Origin: Owenia fusiformis
Lineage: Eukaryota; Annelida; Polychaeta; Sabellida; Oweniidae
Assembly (NCBI GenBank): GCA_903813345.2
Contig: CAIIXF020000001.1
Location: 40,333,366 to 40,397,365 of the forward strand
Length of the DNA stretch: 64,000 bases
Direction of reading: 5' to 3'
In this document: positions 12,501 through 22,171 of the stretch, piece by piece
How positions within the stretch are numbered: the first letter of the stretch is position 1
How the letters are laid out: each line of letters starts with the position of its first letter
Made by a program: the position numbers and the translations under genes
Notes under the pieces: model-generated
The model's database searches: none
What the model was told of the DNA's origin: nothing
What the model saw: only the letters and a program-made list of their open reading frames with translations

Positions 12501-15500
12501 CTTGAAAGTTTGAGCTTGGTTGTTGGGATAAAATTCATATTAGGAAGTATTAATGAACGAACAGCATTTTTGAAACTAGAAATGGTTGGTAAATCTCTTA
12601 CAGGTTGGCTTAGGTTGTTCCATTGCTTTATAAGGTTTAGGGCTGGTGCATTGAGAAATCTAGTTGTAACTTGAGTGGGTATTTTAAATGGTAAAGAGTG
12701 TCTTGTTGTCCTAGTGGCGGGGTTTTTATATATATCAAAAATATCAGAAATGTATTTAGCTACCATTTTTCTATTTATTTTGAACATTATTCGAAGATTT
12801 TTTTCTTTTCTTCTTTCACTCAGGGTCTTCCAGTTTAGGCACTGGAACACTTTGGATGTGTTAGGCCCATGGAGGACTCCAGCACACTCTACTCTCATTT
12901 GCAATACTGCATCCCAATATGGGGCACAGCAAGTAAAAAAAACTTTAGAACCACTTTTTAAAATGCAGAAAAGATTTCTTAGAATAGCTATACAATGCAA
13001 AAGCAATAGGGAGCATACATCGGGTTTCTTTGCCCAACTTAAAATTTTAAAGATATTTGATGATCTCCAAATTTAACACTAACTATGGAAAGAAAAGTAT
13101 TTTAGTTCAAGGTGGCCTAACCCCCCTATCACACCAAACTCGTTCTTACCCGTTCTTGCCAGTCCTACGAAAACGTCGTCAAACGGGCTCAATCTGGCTG
13201 TGGTCGGGAAATATGTCTGAAATAATTAGCTTCTTCGTTCTTAAACAGTCTTCAATACGTCCATCTCGTTCGCAGTTCGTTCAGGTCGCACCACGTCGGT
13301 GTGCAACGCCGTAGAACGCGTCCCTTAGTCTAGAAGGTCATCATGACCTGATAACAGAACGGTATGGTCGCAATCGAATTTTGAATCGATTCAAAATTCT
13401 AAAATCCCATTCCAGTCTGAGAACGTTCATAAAGTTCGTAAACAGATCTTAGAAAGTTGCAGCTACGTTCATTCCGTTCGCACACAATTTAAAACCAGTT
13501 TTGAAGAACGCAGTGGCAACTTGTTTGGTGTGATAGCTATATTTTTGCTAACTCGTTCATAAGCAGTGTTAAATACGTTCTTAATCAGTTAAAACCCGTT
13601 TGCAATGAGTTCTACCTCGTTCTCAACACGTCCTCAGACAGTTCAACTCGTTGTTAAAACGTCCCTAGTAGGATTGAAGTACGACGGTTCCGTTCGTAGT
13701 ACGTCCAGCTCGTCGTTAGTACGTTGTCACTCGTTCTAATTGTAGAACGTGACGACCACGAGAACATTTTGAGCATTGTCTAAGTTCTAGAGGACCTACC
13801 CGTTCGAGTACGTTCGATGGAGTTTGTAAATAGATCCCGAACGGTTCTTAGTAAGTCCAGTCCGTTCGTACACAGTTGAAGCCCGTTTTCGAGAACGTAG
13901 TGAGAACTAGTTTGGTGTGATAGAAGGGTTATATGGAATAAAACACCCTCTGATATCAAAACCCTAAAGAGCATCCCTATTCTCAAAAAGTCATTTAAAG
14001 ACTATTACTGCAATCTATACTTGGAGGAGTAGTTCCTGTACAATCTAATCAGATGTTATCATGTCATACTGTTTAATAACTTAATATTGAAATTATACAT
14101 TCCATTACTATACACATTTTGATTTTGATTGCTTGTGATTGTAGAGACCTTTAATCATTTCAATTAAATCAGTTTAATTTATCAATTATGTACAATATCA
14201 TACTTTACACAATTACATGTATACTTCTTATAGTATTACACAAATCATTGTAAATACCATTGAGTGGCACCTAATACTCCCTCTTGGGGGTCATAGCCAC
14301 TACAACCAGTCCTGTAAATATGTTACATTGATTTTAATAATTAAAAAATATATATATGATTTATCGTTTATTTCCTATTTATCGAAATTAAATGTGTCAT
14401 AAGTGACGAACCGGATGTTGATTGATCTTTATTGTAGCCATACATGTACTTATATGAACAAATAGACAAAATAGACAAAAATACGTTATTGCGTCTTTCT
14501 TTGTAATTTATGACCCTCGTTGAGCACAACTTCAACTTCTAAAGGTTTTCAATTCATCATCGCCGCAGAACTTCGTTTTATATGCAAATTACAGTATGAT
14601 TTCTCAATCGACACTAATATCATTATCAAATGACATTTACGATATTATATCAGACTACATCTAGAACTTTATTAACATGAACAGAAGTTCTTTTGAAAGT
14701 AGGATTATGCACAGTGACGTGTGTTTACTTGATCTATACAGCAGCATCCCCCCACTGTGATCTATATATGAATGTGACAATTATATCTACCTGGTGTTAG
14801 GCCACGAGGAATTATTAGATCTTAGGGTCGAGATGGCCGGTGTAAAATAGATTATGGTCCCCTGGGGATTATGGTCCCCTTTCTTAAAGGCCCTTACTGG
14901 CCCTGATTGTGGATACAATAATAAGGGAAATAGTTGTATTTAGGTCACCATATTTAAATCAATGGAAAGTAGGACCATAATTTGATAGTACCTCCTACCC
15001 TTTTACACCGGCTTTGTATTTCCCTACCCTGAAAGCCAGAGGCTAGCAATAAAAACTACCCGATGAAAAATATTGTTATGAGATGGCCATAGAAATAGCT
15101 TCTATGGACTTTAAATTCAAGGGAGTTTTGATAAGAAATAAATGCCTTGCAAAGGGGATTTGATAGCCAAAACTAGAGCTTATCGAAAAAACAAAATAGC
15201 ATCCGCAACCGTCGCCATCTTGCTACCGAATATTAAAACCATCGTAATTATAAAATATTTATTGGGTAATTCCTATTGTACACATCCTAAGTTGAAATGC
15301 TCCGCAAAAATCCAGCTCGTGTATGAAAAGGGCCATACCTTCCATACACAGTGGCACTGGACCCCAATATAAAGACAGGAGGAGGAGGAAATTTTTATTC
15401 CCATCATATAAACCAACAAGGAGGTCAATTTGTATCCATATTTTACCCGTATGTTAATAGTAACACCCGGTTACTGAAAAGCGTATCAGTCACGAGTATA

Positions 15501-18500
15501 TACATCCAAGAGCTCCAACAATCGAGTAAGAATTTAAGAAACCTTCGAATTTAGCAACCAGAACGTTAACAAAACGAAACCAAGTCGTTATGAAATTCAC
15601 CAGATACACCCTATGCAGACAGAGCCTGTGGGAAATATTGGGTGCGGAGCAAATGAGCGGAGGGTGCGGAGCTAACGGTCATTTTTGAATTTAAATTTGG
15701 GATATTTCTGAAACTAAGCCGTTTTGGGACTTCAAATATACCAAGATATGTGTATTTGACACCAAATATCAATACAATTGTGAAAATAGTAGCGCAATTC
15801 ATTCTATAGCGACGCAGTGTGCCTTAAACCTTTCCCAGACCTATATATTTTGAAATTATCCTTTTAATACTGAGTCCCCAGCATTCATAAAAAATGGTGT
15901 TCAAGGTACACTATCTATACAAATTATTTTTGCATCTTGGAAGCCAGGCAGTATCTGTGTGATTTTATAAAAATTCGGAAATGTTTTCAGATATGAGCCC
16001 CCTCTAAATATTGGGTGCGGAGGAGCTCCATAAACGTACCTCCGCACCCAATATTTAGAGGGGGCTCATATCTGAAGAACATTTCCGAATTTTTATAAAA
16101 TCACACAGATACTGCCTGGCTTCCAAGATGCAAAAATAATTTGCATGGGTAGTGTATCTTGAACACCATTTTTTATGAATGCTGGGGACGCAGTATTAAA
16201 AGGATAGTCTCAAAATATATAGGTCTGGGAAATGTTTAAGGCATACTGCGTCGCTATAAAATGAATTGCACTACTATTTTCACAATTTTATTGATATTTG
16301 GTGTCAAATACACATATCTTGGTATATTTGAAGTCCCAAAACGGCTTAGTTTCAGAAATATCCCAATTTTAAATTCAAAAATGACCGTTAGCTCCGCACC
16401 CTCCGCTCATTTGCGCCGCACCCAATATTTCCCACAGGCTCTGTCTGCATAGGGTGAGATAACGTCCTGGTTGCTGAAGTGAGGGAAATCTCACTCAATT
16501 ATAAGAGCTGCTGGACATATTTTCTAGCTTTTCAGTAACTGGATTAGTCTTGCTTAAAAGACCCTGTACTCCCCCCCCCTTTATCCTTCTCTCTAGGAGG
16601 TGACGGGGGGGGGGTGGATACAGTCTTTGAGCAAGACTATAACTGGATGTTACTATTAACATTCGGGTGAAAATATTTGGAGACAAATCAACCTCTCTGT
16701 TGATGAAAATTATTAGAGTAAAATATTCCTCCGGCGGAAGTTCATCTATTTTGTTAATGTCTTTATAACCAGTGAGTGTGGAAACTACTTGATATTTATC
16801 ACAATGCAACTAATTTATTAAATGAACGGTCTATACATGACGTCTGGACTGACACGTTTCAAAACGTCCATCAGGATTTGGCACGTCTTTGCAAAGAACG
16901 ACAAAGCAATGCGACATTCACAAACGACTGGCGCATTGAGCATTTTATCTAGAAGATTCAATATTCCATCATTGCTGTCAAGGTTATTTCAGAAATTGCT
17001 GGGACGGTTCGTGTAGTGTGACACCGGTGTCTTTGATCATCCCTTTCATTTTGATCGTATTCAATAATAATACAGGGTGCTAAAAAGTGAACCCTTGCAG
17101 CAAGCTATATCTCAATCATTACTTATATTGATGGGCTAATATTCTTACATGTTTAAGAGGAAGGTTGTGGGTACCATAAAGGTCACTCAGTCTTAAATCT
17201 AACAGAAGTTACATGGCACCAACAGATAAGCTTGATTTCTGGATGATGTCTTCAATTCATGCTGTTCTGGATGCATGACTGCTGCAAAGCAATGTTGAAG
17301 TTATTTACTACTCGTTAAACTTCAGAAACAACTTTTTTCTAAAAATGCATTAGAAATACGAAATACCCTTGATATGCTGGATAAAGCAGTGAAGTTGTTC
17401 ACTGCTCGAAAAACTTTAGAAAAAACTTTTTTCTTGACACTGCTCACTGCTCGAAAAACTTTAGAAAAAACGTTTTCTTGAAAATAAAGAAAATGCATTA
17501 GAAATACAAATTACCCCCTGATATGCTGGATAGAGCAATGAACAACTTCAACATTGCTAGCAGCAGTCATCCAGAACCCATGAAGCGTCATTCAGAAACC
17601 AGGCATGTTTGTTGATGCCATATAATCTCTGCTGGATTTATGACTGAGGACCTTTATGGTATCCACAAAAACTTAAGATATTCCTCTCAAAGATGTAAGA
17701 ATATTTGCCTATTAGTGTGGGTAATAACAGAAATATAGCTTGCTGGCCCCCCTTGTTGCAAGGGTTCACTTTTTGGACCACCCTGTATACTACTTTTAAG
17801 AATCAAAAATTGAAAATCGAGGCTAGAAGCTAAGTCATTATATATTGTGTCAACCTGAACTTTCTCCGAGGCACACAACGAGGTCTCTTTATCTGAATCA
17901 AAGGAACGTCTGCAGTGCTAGGGCCTATTATCATCTGAGAATGTTCTGAGATGAAATATCTATGATGGCATTGAGCGTCCTGCATCTCAATTTAGCCATG
18001 GATTTACACAGTCAGTCCGTGATTTAGCTCAACTGATGGTTTGCGAAGGAATGGAGTCATTAAACATGGTATTTTATATATAGCCATTTTCCTGCTGCGA
18101 TATCAAGGAGGATTGGCTCCCAGGATCGAAACTCGATATTTTCCAACAATGAAAACGTCGAAATGTCGTTATTTTCTGAAATTAAAACCGACTATAAATT
18201 CAAAATAAACAGTTCAAAAGATTCGAACCAATATCTCGATCATTTCTTGTGAGTTTTGGAATTTTTCGTTTGGAAATAAGACCAAAATTCACGATTTAAA
18301 TGTTGAAGTGAACAAAATGGCGGCTGTTTGAATTCGAATTTTGTATTACGACATACCCATATATGGGACAGAATATCGGTGGTGCACTCTGGGAGCCAAT
18401 CCTCCTTGCTGCGATATGAAGTAAACTAACCGTCATTTTCATAGATTTATCCCGATTTATTGTCAATATTCGACGATAAAGAATTATTTATTAGTGTTAT

Positions 18501-21116
18501 AACTACTGTTTAATACTTCTAACTTTTGACTGTTTAATATTTAATAAATAACCATGAACTAGCAAGTGCATTTTCGGGTCTGATTTTCTATAAACATGTT
18601 TTGTTGGATCGAATCCCATTAAGACACCAGGCCATCCCTGGAGCCCCCCCCCCCCCAGCATTGCTAATTGTATTTGGGTGAGTGGTTCGAAAGAAAGGGC
18701 TAGTTTGGTTGAGTTTTGAGACTGGTTTAAGGATTGGATTGGATTGGAAGGTCGAGCTACAAGACTTACTGATACTGCTAGGCCCCCAAGTCCAAAACGA
18801 CCTTCTACTATGCTAATATGGGTTGATTCTAGCATTTAAATCATGAGGGCTCAAAAATTCATTAGATATGTCAAGAGGAACGTCGTCAAATCAGATATTA
18901 AAGATTATGAATTAGCCTAGAATGATCAAGGCTGTGGGAAGAGATTCGTAATCTCCTGGGTTTCAGACTAATACCAAATCTGATACTCATCACATATTTC
19001 TCTTTCTCAACTTTCTAGGCCTATTTCTTAAAAAGTTCAACAGTTTTGACTTTATTTCAGGATAATTCTTCAATGTCTAGGTCATGTGGCATAAAAATGA
19101 AAAAGTTCCAAAAAGTCTCCTTTTTAATTTTAGTGAACTTGAAGATTTCTGTATGTTACATCAATAACTCAGACCAGATGATCTCAATTCATTCTCTTTC
19201 TTACAGGAGACGGAAGGAAATTGTGGATCACTTCTGGACACCCGCGTTCGGAGAATGCGAAAGAATTGCTTCCAACATCGTTCACTCTCTGTCCCTTCTA
19301 CTTCCTTAAGTTATTTCAAACCGAATAAATGATCTCATATTTACTGAAAATATCAGGCGCGAAATTCAAATTCGTTAATCAATAGTATTAGACTGATCTC
19401 TCACAGATCTCTCTATAATATCAGAGTTATTACTGATTGTTATTATATAGAATATAATAATCGCGTGATTAATGTAGATAACCAAAGAAAATTATTGTAT
19501 GCTTGATAGAATCATAGAATTCTTTCACAACATTTAATTCTTTTGACCACATTTACATCTCTTTAGTTAATGACCTGCGACCAAATGAAGATTAGGAACG
19601 CAATCATTTATTGTGAAGACACATTTTTTACGTCCCGATAATCATTTATCCTGCAAATAGCCCCATTTAATAGTAGTTAACTCGAATGAGTTCAACAACA
19701 GTCAATCCAAAGAGAAGGTGGGCGTGGCACATTGATAAGTTACATGTAACCCGTATGAATTTTATTGATCTATGAAAAAAGGCACCAAACATGCAGATCT
19801 TCTTTAAACGTATATCGATTGAACAGAAAAATACAAGAAAGTGTCTCATGTTACTTTAATACACAAGTACAAGACATTTAGAAATCCTCTGAAACTCGAG
19901 GCTCTCGAGGCAATAACAGAGGTAAGATCCAAATTAGGCGCTGCAAATCAAAATAAACTGGGCAAACTTTAAACTAAAGAAAGAATTATGCCATCCTTGG
20001 AGCAGGGTATAAGTATTTTATATTAATTTTAGCATAAATGAAGTCCTTTAAAGAAGGTTGGAATTATACTTATGTTGGTCATAATTTTCATAACCCCTAA
20101 TCCCTTAACATAATTTGGCAGTTGCCTCGTCAACTTCATAGCTAGTACAGGGTGGGCCATAAAATGGGACACTGCTTAATTGTTAATAAACATATTTAAA
20201 ATCACATATATGGGGGATTAAATTGTGCTTTCATAGGATATATTCATTTATCCCACGATTATTGCACAATAACAACAGCCAGTGATGTTTCTGATATTAT
20301 GGAGATAAGCCTATAAACCGCATATCCTTGAATTTGAATTTTGGATTTTTCGAGTGATGTGTCACATATCTTTTATGCTGCAGAAGTTATGACAGTTTTA
20401 TAATGTGGTGTGGCAATTCAGCACCAAATAACATATTTTGTTAATTAACAATGAAGAAATCGAAAGATGTTCCATATGTATCTTTATGAGCAATAATAGC
20501 TCTCAGATTTTTGAAATTTTTGCTATCATACGTAATTGACAATATCATTGACTTATCATAATTTACTGATGTGCTTGTTTATTTTCATAACCTTGTTCAT
20601 TTTAGCACAGAAACTCTGAATTTTTGGCTTTTCCACAATTACGTACGACACGCCAGGTAAAGGTAATTAAAATTATGAAAAATAGCGAAATCAAATAATT
20701 TTACCTAAAATGATGTACTAATGTGATTCAAAAATTCTCTTAAGTCAATAGTTGTTTTTGACGGTATTGTGTCACATGTCTTGTGTTAAGCAAAAAAATA
20801 ATGAAATAATCATTTGCCTTATTATCAAATTCATACATCTACAAATATCAAAACTATGCTCATTATTTTTCATTTATTTTCATGATCTTTGGTTCATATA
20901 CCGTTTTAAAAGGAATATATGTGAGTGTCCCATTCTTTGTCCCACCATGTTTATGTAATCATTTTTAGTTGTGTACGTTGTATTGTTTCGAGACTAGAAG
21001 TGTCACAATTGTTAAAGTAAAAAGCCATTTCTTTACTTACTCTGAGAATACACGCAAGAAGCCAGGATCAGACTTGTCAGCAGAATATGCAGGGATCCTC
21101 TTATCAAATCCATCAT
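1..21116 (-). CDS. Partial class A GPCR gene: signal peptide, stalk and start of TM1 (3' part outside window)
   Basis: Three minus-strand exons (21116-21041, 6031-5906, 3866-3603) join in one frame, 466 nt, with consensus splice signals and phase 1 at each junction. The product starts with a signal peptide, then a Thr/Ser-rich, N-glycosylation-rich ectodomain of about 100 residues, then a hydrophobic run (FGIVTGIYSLTFLLGVIG) that looks like helix 1 of a rhodopsin-family receptor just before its conserved Asn. The remaining helices must lie left of position 1; I found no further exon at 1-3600. The 15-kb first intron and possible missed exons make the linkage of exon 1 uncertain. An unrelated single-pass protein is the alternative. 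Confidence 0.45.
549..2569. other. No gene seen; degenerate repeats
   Basis: Positions 570-760 carry four to five loosely spaced copies of AAACGTT in a decayed array. Positions 955-1030 match 24140-24235 (see that repeat). The rest is AT-rich with no reading frame over 75 codons that looks coding. Confidence 0.5.
955..1030 (+). repeat. Dispersed repeat, copy A
   Basis: Matches 24140-24235 in the same orientation: GCAGAGTCTAGT-ATAAAC, then AAGACGAA-CTCTCTTTTAA and GAAGTCGAACGAA. The second copy has an extra 15-20 nt in the middle. Family unknown. Confidence 0.6.
2570..3039. mobile_element. Fold-back element, about 470 bp
   Basis: Two arms of about 200 nt pair across a centre near 2805. The best-kept part is 2581-2640 against 2971-3030 (GTATCAAGCG-AGGTAACGG and its complement). 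The outermost bases read CACT...AGTG like the CAC-ended families elsewhere in the window, but I find no matching target duplication. Confidence 0.7.
3293..3395 (+). repeat. Dispersed repeat, copy 1
   Basis: About 100 bp roughly 80 percent like 4616-4716 in the same orientation (shared block ATACTGTGTTC-GATTGGCT). Family unknown. Confidence 0.55.
3603..3866 (-). CDS. Receptor exon: distal ectodomain and first half of TM1
   Basis: 264 nt, 88 codons, acceptor TTTTTTTTGTAG, donor ATAG/GTGAGT, phase 1 at both ends. The ectodomain part has NNES and NRSH glycosylation-type sites and ends in YYIDPVEFGIVTGIYSLTF then LLGVIG, matching the start of helix 1 in class A peptide receptors, where an intron before the conserved GN Asn is common. 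No further helix is on this exon. Confidence 0.72.
4120..4250. repeat. Long hairpin 1
   Basis: Near-perfect inverted repeat of about 35 nt arms (TTGAATGATTTGAAGTGCAA ... and its complement at 4213-4249). The loop repeats the theme GTATTGGAACGAGACGAAG and ends TGCCAATACAG. Confidence 0.8.
4271..4363. repeat. Long hairpin 2
   Basis: Inverted arms CTGTATTGCTACTGAGATTG and CAATCTCAGTAGCAATACAG with a 40-nt loop. It lies 21 nt from hairpin 1 and shares the word GCAATACAG, so the pair may be one element. Confidence 0.78.
4616..4716 (+). repeat. Dispersed repeat, copy 2
   Basis: Second copy of the 3293-3395 repeat, same orientation. Confidence 0.55.
4717..5842. other. Intronic, nothing recognised except a C-tract
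   Basis: At 5505-5543 the words GGCCCGTAGCCAGG and a run of about 12 C occur, a form seen at ends of decayed invertebrate transposons. Otherwise AT-rich with no coding frame. Confidence 0.45.
5843..5887 (-). repeat. Solo terminus of the CACTGGTGATCC fold-back family
   Basis: Matches the last about 45 nt of the complete element at 25801-26336 (ends GGATCACCAGTG). It ends 18 nt from the donor of the stalk exon. Confidence 0.75.
5906..6031 (-). CDS. Thr/Ser-rich extracellular stalk exon
   Basis: 126 nt, 42 codons, acceptor ATAATGTTTCAG, donor GAAG/GTATAC, phase 1 at both ends. The peptide (for example TENVSNISSETTVHLTTHG) is rich in Thr and Ser with N-glycosylation sites NVS and NIS, as in mucin-like stalks. 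A fold-back repeat terminus begins 18 nt inside the following intron. Confidence 0.62.
6180..6338. mobile_element. Mariner-type MITE, 159 bp
   Basis: Terminal inverted repeats CAGGGTGGTCCAAAAAGAT and ATCTTTTTGTACCACCTTG, flanked by TA on both sides (6178-6179 and 6339-6340). No coding capacity. Confidence 0.85.
6339..7147. other. Intronic, no gene seen
   Basis: AT-rich, no coding frame recognised. The 30-mer at 6963-6992 recurs inverted at 9797-9826. Confidence 0.4.
7148..7533. repeat. 386-bp element with 22-bp inverted ends and an internal duplication
   Basis: Ends GACGATTCTCGGTTTGGAGA (7148-7167, 22 bp in all) and its exact complement at 7512-7533. Inside, two tandem units of about 187 bp (from about 7180 and 7370) share TTTAATTTGGGTAATATTTC. 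No flanking duplication seen. Confidence 0.7.
8253..9102. mobile_element. 850-bp palindromic element, copy 1, TSD CAGTG
   Basis: Almost the whole element is one inverted repeat (arms about 415 nt, loop about 15 nt near 8675). Ends are CACCCTATGCAGACAGAG and complement. The 5-bp target duplication CAGTG stands at 8248-8252 and 9103-9107. GGGTGCGGAG recurs near each end and at the hairpin tip. Each arm keeps a 63-codon open frame, which I judge incidental. A copy of the same length lies at 15607-16456. Confidence 0.92.
9108..10800. other. Intronic, no supported gene
   Basis: Small minus-strand frames at 9156-9398 and 9834-10085 are not convincing exons. The rest is AT-rich. Confidence 0.4.
10800..10860. 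repeat. Remnant of the CACTGGTGATCC family core
   Basis: AGTTAAGATCTGCACTTTTA at 10837-10856 and the preceding CTCACTT-GTTACGTAAACGG match the core of the element at 25801-26336. Confidence 0.5.
10861..11032 (+). mobile_element. Small MITE (GCCGGTGTAAAA family), decayed copy
   Basis: About 172 bp matching 14836-15012 in the same orientation (shared GGGATTATGGTCCCCTTTCT and CCTCCTACCCTTTTACACCG). Its left inverted end has decayed. Confidence 0.7.
11405..13080 (+). pseudogene. LINE reverse transcriptase remnant, split by a second LINE
   Basis: Plus-strand fragments read as a LINE reverse transcriptase: a degenerate GVPQGS-type stretch at 11425-11460, ADDTNLLCSDRD near 11540, then a thumb region ending LTIYYSLIYSH at 11921. 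The frame resumes at 12888 with HLQYCIPIWGTA and LEPLFKMQKRFLRIAIQ and stops at 13074-13076. Frameshifts and stops show it is dead. The break is filled by the minus-strand LINE at 11924-12887. Confidence 0.82.
11924..12887 (-). mobile_element. 5'-truncated LINE inserted in the older LINE, 13-bp TSD
   Basis: A minus-strand LINE 3' part (964 bp). It encodes LHGPNTSKVFQCLNWK, SERRKEKNL and NRLRVDFMLKNHFFSHNF, aligning with the LINE at 58826-60426, then, after a frameshift near 12400, LSCPRHINER from the Cys-containing C-terminal motif. The A-rich tail is at 11924-11931. TCTACTCTCATTT flanks it exactly at 11911-11923 and 12888-12900. The coding part is truncated and dead. Confidence 0.9.
13128..13925. 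repeat. ACGTTC-rich repeat with CTATCACACCAAAC ends
   Basis: Begins CTATCACACCAAACTCGTTC and ends AGTTTGGTGTGATAG; a third inverted copy of the end sits at 13529-13543, so it may be two units. The interior repeats CGTTC or its complement GAACG dozens of times at irregular spacing. It has a related copy at 40081-40527. Superfamily unknown. Confidence 0.72.
13990..14835. other. Intronic, nothing recognised
   Basis: AT-rich; no coding frame, hairpin or known repeat found. Confidence 0.4.
14836..15012 (+). mobile_element. Small MITE (GCCGGTGTAAAA family), 177 bp
   Basis: Ends GCCGGTGTAAAA and TTTTACACCGGC, with a second copy at 10861-11032. No clear target duplication. Confidence 0.78.
15345..15600 (+). 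repeat. Repeat arm flanking the second 850-bp palindrome, left copy
   Basis: Resembles 16462-16800 in inverted orientation, with shared ATGTTAATAGTAACA-CC, GTTACTGAAAAGC and AGCAACCAGAACGTTA. The two copies bracket the 850-bp element at its target site. Confidence 0.6.
15607..16456. mobile_element. 850-bp palindromic element, copy 2, TSD AGATA
   Basis: Same length and structure as 8253-9102 with only scattered differences. The 5-bp duplication AGATA stands at 15602-15606 and 16457-16461. Differences between the two arms are mostly shared by both copies, so the imperfect palindrome is older than its spread. Confidence 0.92.
16462..16800 (-). repeat. Repeat arm flanking the second 850-bp palindrome, right copy
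   Basis: Inverted relative of 15345-15600, with an added stretch of two homopolymer runs (C at 16569-16577, G at 16603-16613) absent from the left copy. Confidence 0.58.
17073..17785. mobile_element. Mariner-type fold-back MITE, 713 bp
   Basis: Ends CAGGGTGCTAAAAAGTGAAC and GTTCACTTTTTGGACCACCC-TG, flanked by TA (17071-17072, 17786-17787). The arms pair over some 300 nt; the middle has a duplicated CACTGCTCGAAAAACTTTAG. No transposase. Confidence 0.86.
18104..18408. mobile_element. 305-bp MITE with 9-bp target duplication
   Basis: Ends CAAGGAGGATTGGCTCCCAG and CTGGGAGCCAATCCTCCTTG, 20-bp perfect. The 9-bp duplication CTGCGATAT stands at 18095-18103 and 18409-18417, the size made by Mutator-like transposases. 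A broken relative is at 31632-31950. Confidence 0.88.
18420..20147. other. Intronic, no gene seen
   Basis: Has a C-tract at 18645-18657 and AT-rich DNA. A frame near 19205-19308 preceded by TTCTTACAG was considered as an exon and not accepted. Confidence 0.35.
20148..20949. mobile_element. Mariner-type MITE, about 802 bp
   Basis: Left end CAGGGTGGGCCATAAAATGG plus GACACT, preceded by TA; right end AGTGTCCCATTCTTTGTCCC followed by ACCATG. Inverted identity is about 80 percent. The interior is AT-rich without coding frames. Confidence 0.75.
21041..21116 (-). CDS. Signal-peptide exon, probably exon 1 of the receptor gene
   Basis: A double ATG opens MMDLIRGSLHILLTSLILA followed by SCVYSQ, a textbook signal peptide. 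The donor is AGTAAGTAAAG (exon ends at CAGA), phase 1. It is the nearest upstream exon whose phase fits the stalk exon at 5906-6031 (A plus CG makes a Thr codon). It might instead belong to an unseen gene. Confidence 0.6.
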
Positions 21117-21905
21117 GTCATCACTCACTGAAAACATTTGCAAATTGTATCATTATTCTGAGAGTCCACGTCTGAATTTGCCATCACAATGAGTAAAGCC
21201 GTTCGTGTAATTTTGTATGAGAAGATGTGTTAGCTTAGAAGTTTTACGCAAGGCAACATTTCGATGTGTAATGAAGATTTATACATAAGAATCTGCATAA
21301 CGGGCGATGTGTGCTGTCGACCATTTAAAGTAAATTTTACTTCTAAGTGCGCTCTTTGCTTATTGACGATTTTACCCTTCGTCCTGAAATTCTATTAAAT
21401 ATTTTCTTACGTTTTGTTTTTTCTCATGATATTCTAACTGTGCGCAATGATTGTTGCTTGTTTATGAGCGGCACTAGCTTTAATAAACTCCAATGTTTAA
21501 TTCGCAACTGCTAATATAGTAAAACTACGCATGCCAGTCAGCGCAAATCCTCAATCAAAAGAATCTACAGTTACAATCGGAAATTTGCAATACCACTAAA
21601 GCAGATATCAATCGTTATACTTCTTTGGTTCTGTACTGATTTATTGTATTTTTCACCTTAAGGATTTAAAGATATAATCCCACTTATTCACCGAAAATAT
21701 AACATTATCTCAGGTAATTCCGATTGCGCCTGTCAGTATGCTTTTGAAAGTAAAATGATAAAATTATATCTACAAACAGTGTACAAGACAAGACAAACTA
21801 TATGTGGTTGATAATTGTCGTTTCACCATAATTAAACGGCACATTCAATGTAACGTATTAACGATGATCTTCTCTTTTAACTGACCCACGGTGCGATGTC
21901 TACTT

Positions 21906-22166
21906 CAATGGTGATCCACTCGATTACGCTGGTTACCAAAACGAACCGTTTTGGTAACAAAATGTCGGAACGTCGATGGTACGATTTTTCTTTTTTCCTT
22001 ATATCACGCGTTGTAGGCGAAATCCCCACGACATTTTTTCTCACAAACGTATATCAGTATCATATGTTATAGAATCGTCGATTTAATTACTCACTTAAGT
22101 TACATAAACGGTTTTTCGAAAAACGGTTCGTTTTGGTAACCAGCGTAATCGAGTGGATCACCAGTG
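21906..22166. mobile_element. CACTGGTGATCC fold-back family, 261-bp deleted copy
   Basis: Shares both ends with 25801-26336 and lacks most of the right arm core. Flanks TACTT (21901-21905) and AACTT (22167-22171) are a 5-bp target duplication with one mismatch. Confidence 0.82.
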
Positions 22167-22171
22167 AACTT

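Noticed and set aside
12459-13076. Plus-strand frames across the inserted LINE
   Set aside because: Antisense shadows of the minus-strand LINE, except the last 176 nt that belong to the older LINE.
19205-19309. Plus-strand frame after TTCTTACAG
   Set aside because: Single good acceptor only; no second exon, domain or donor supports it.
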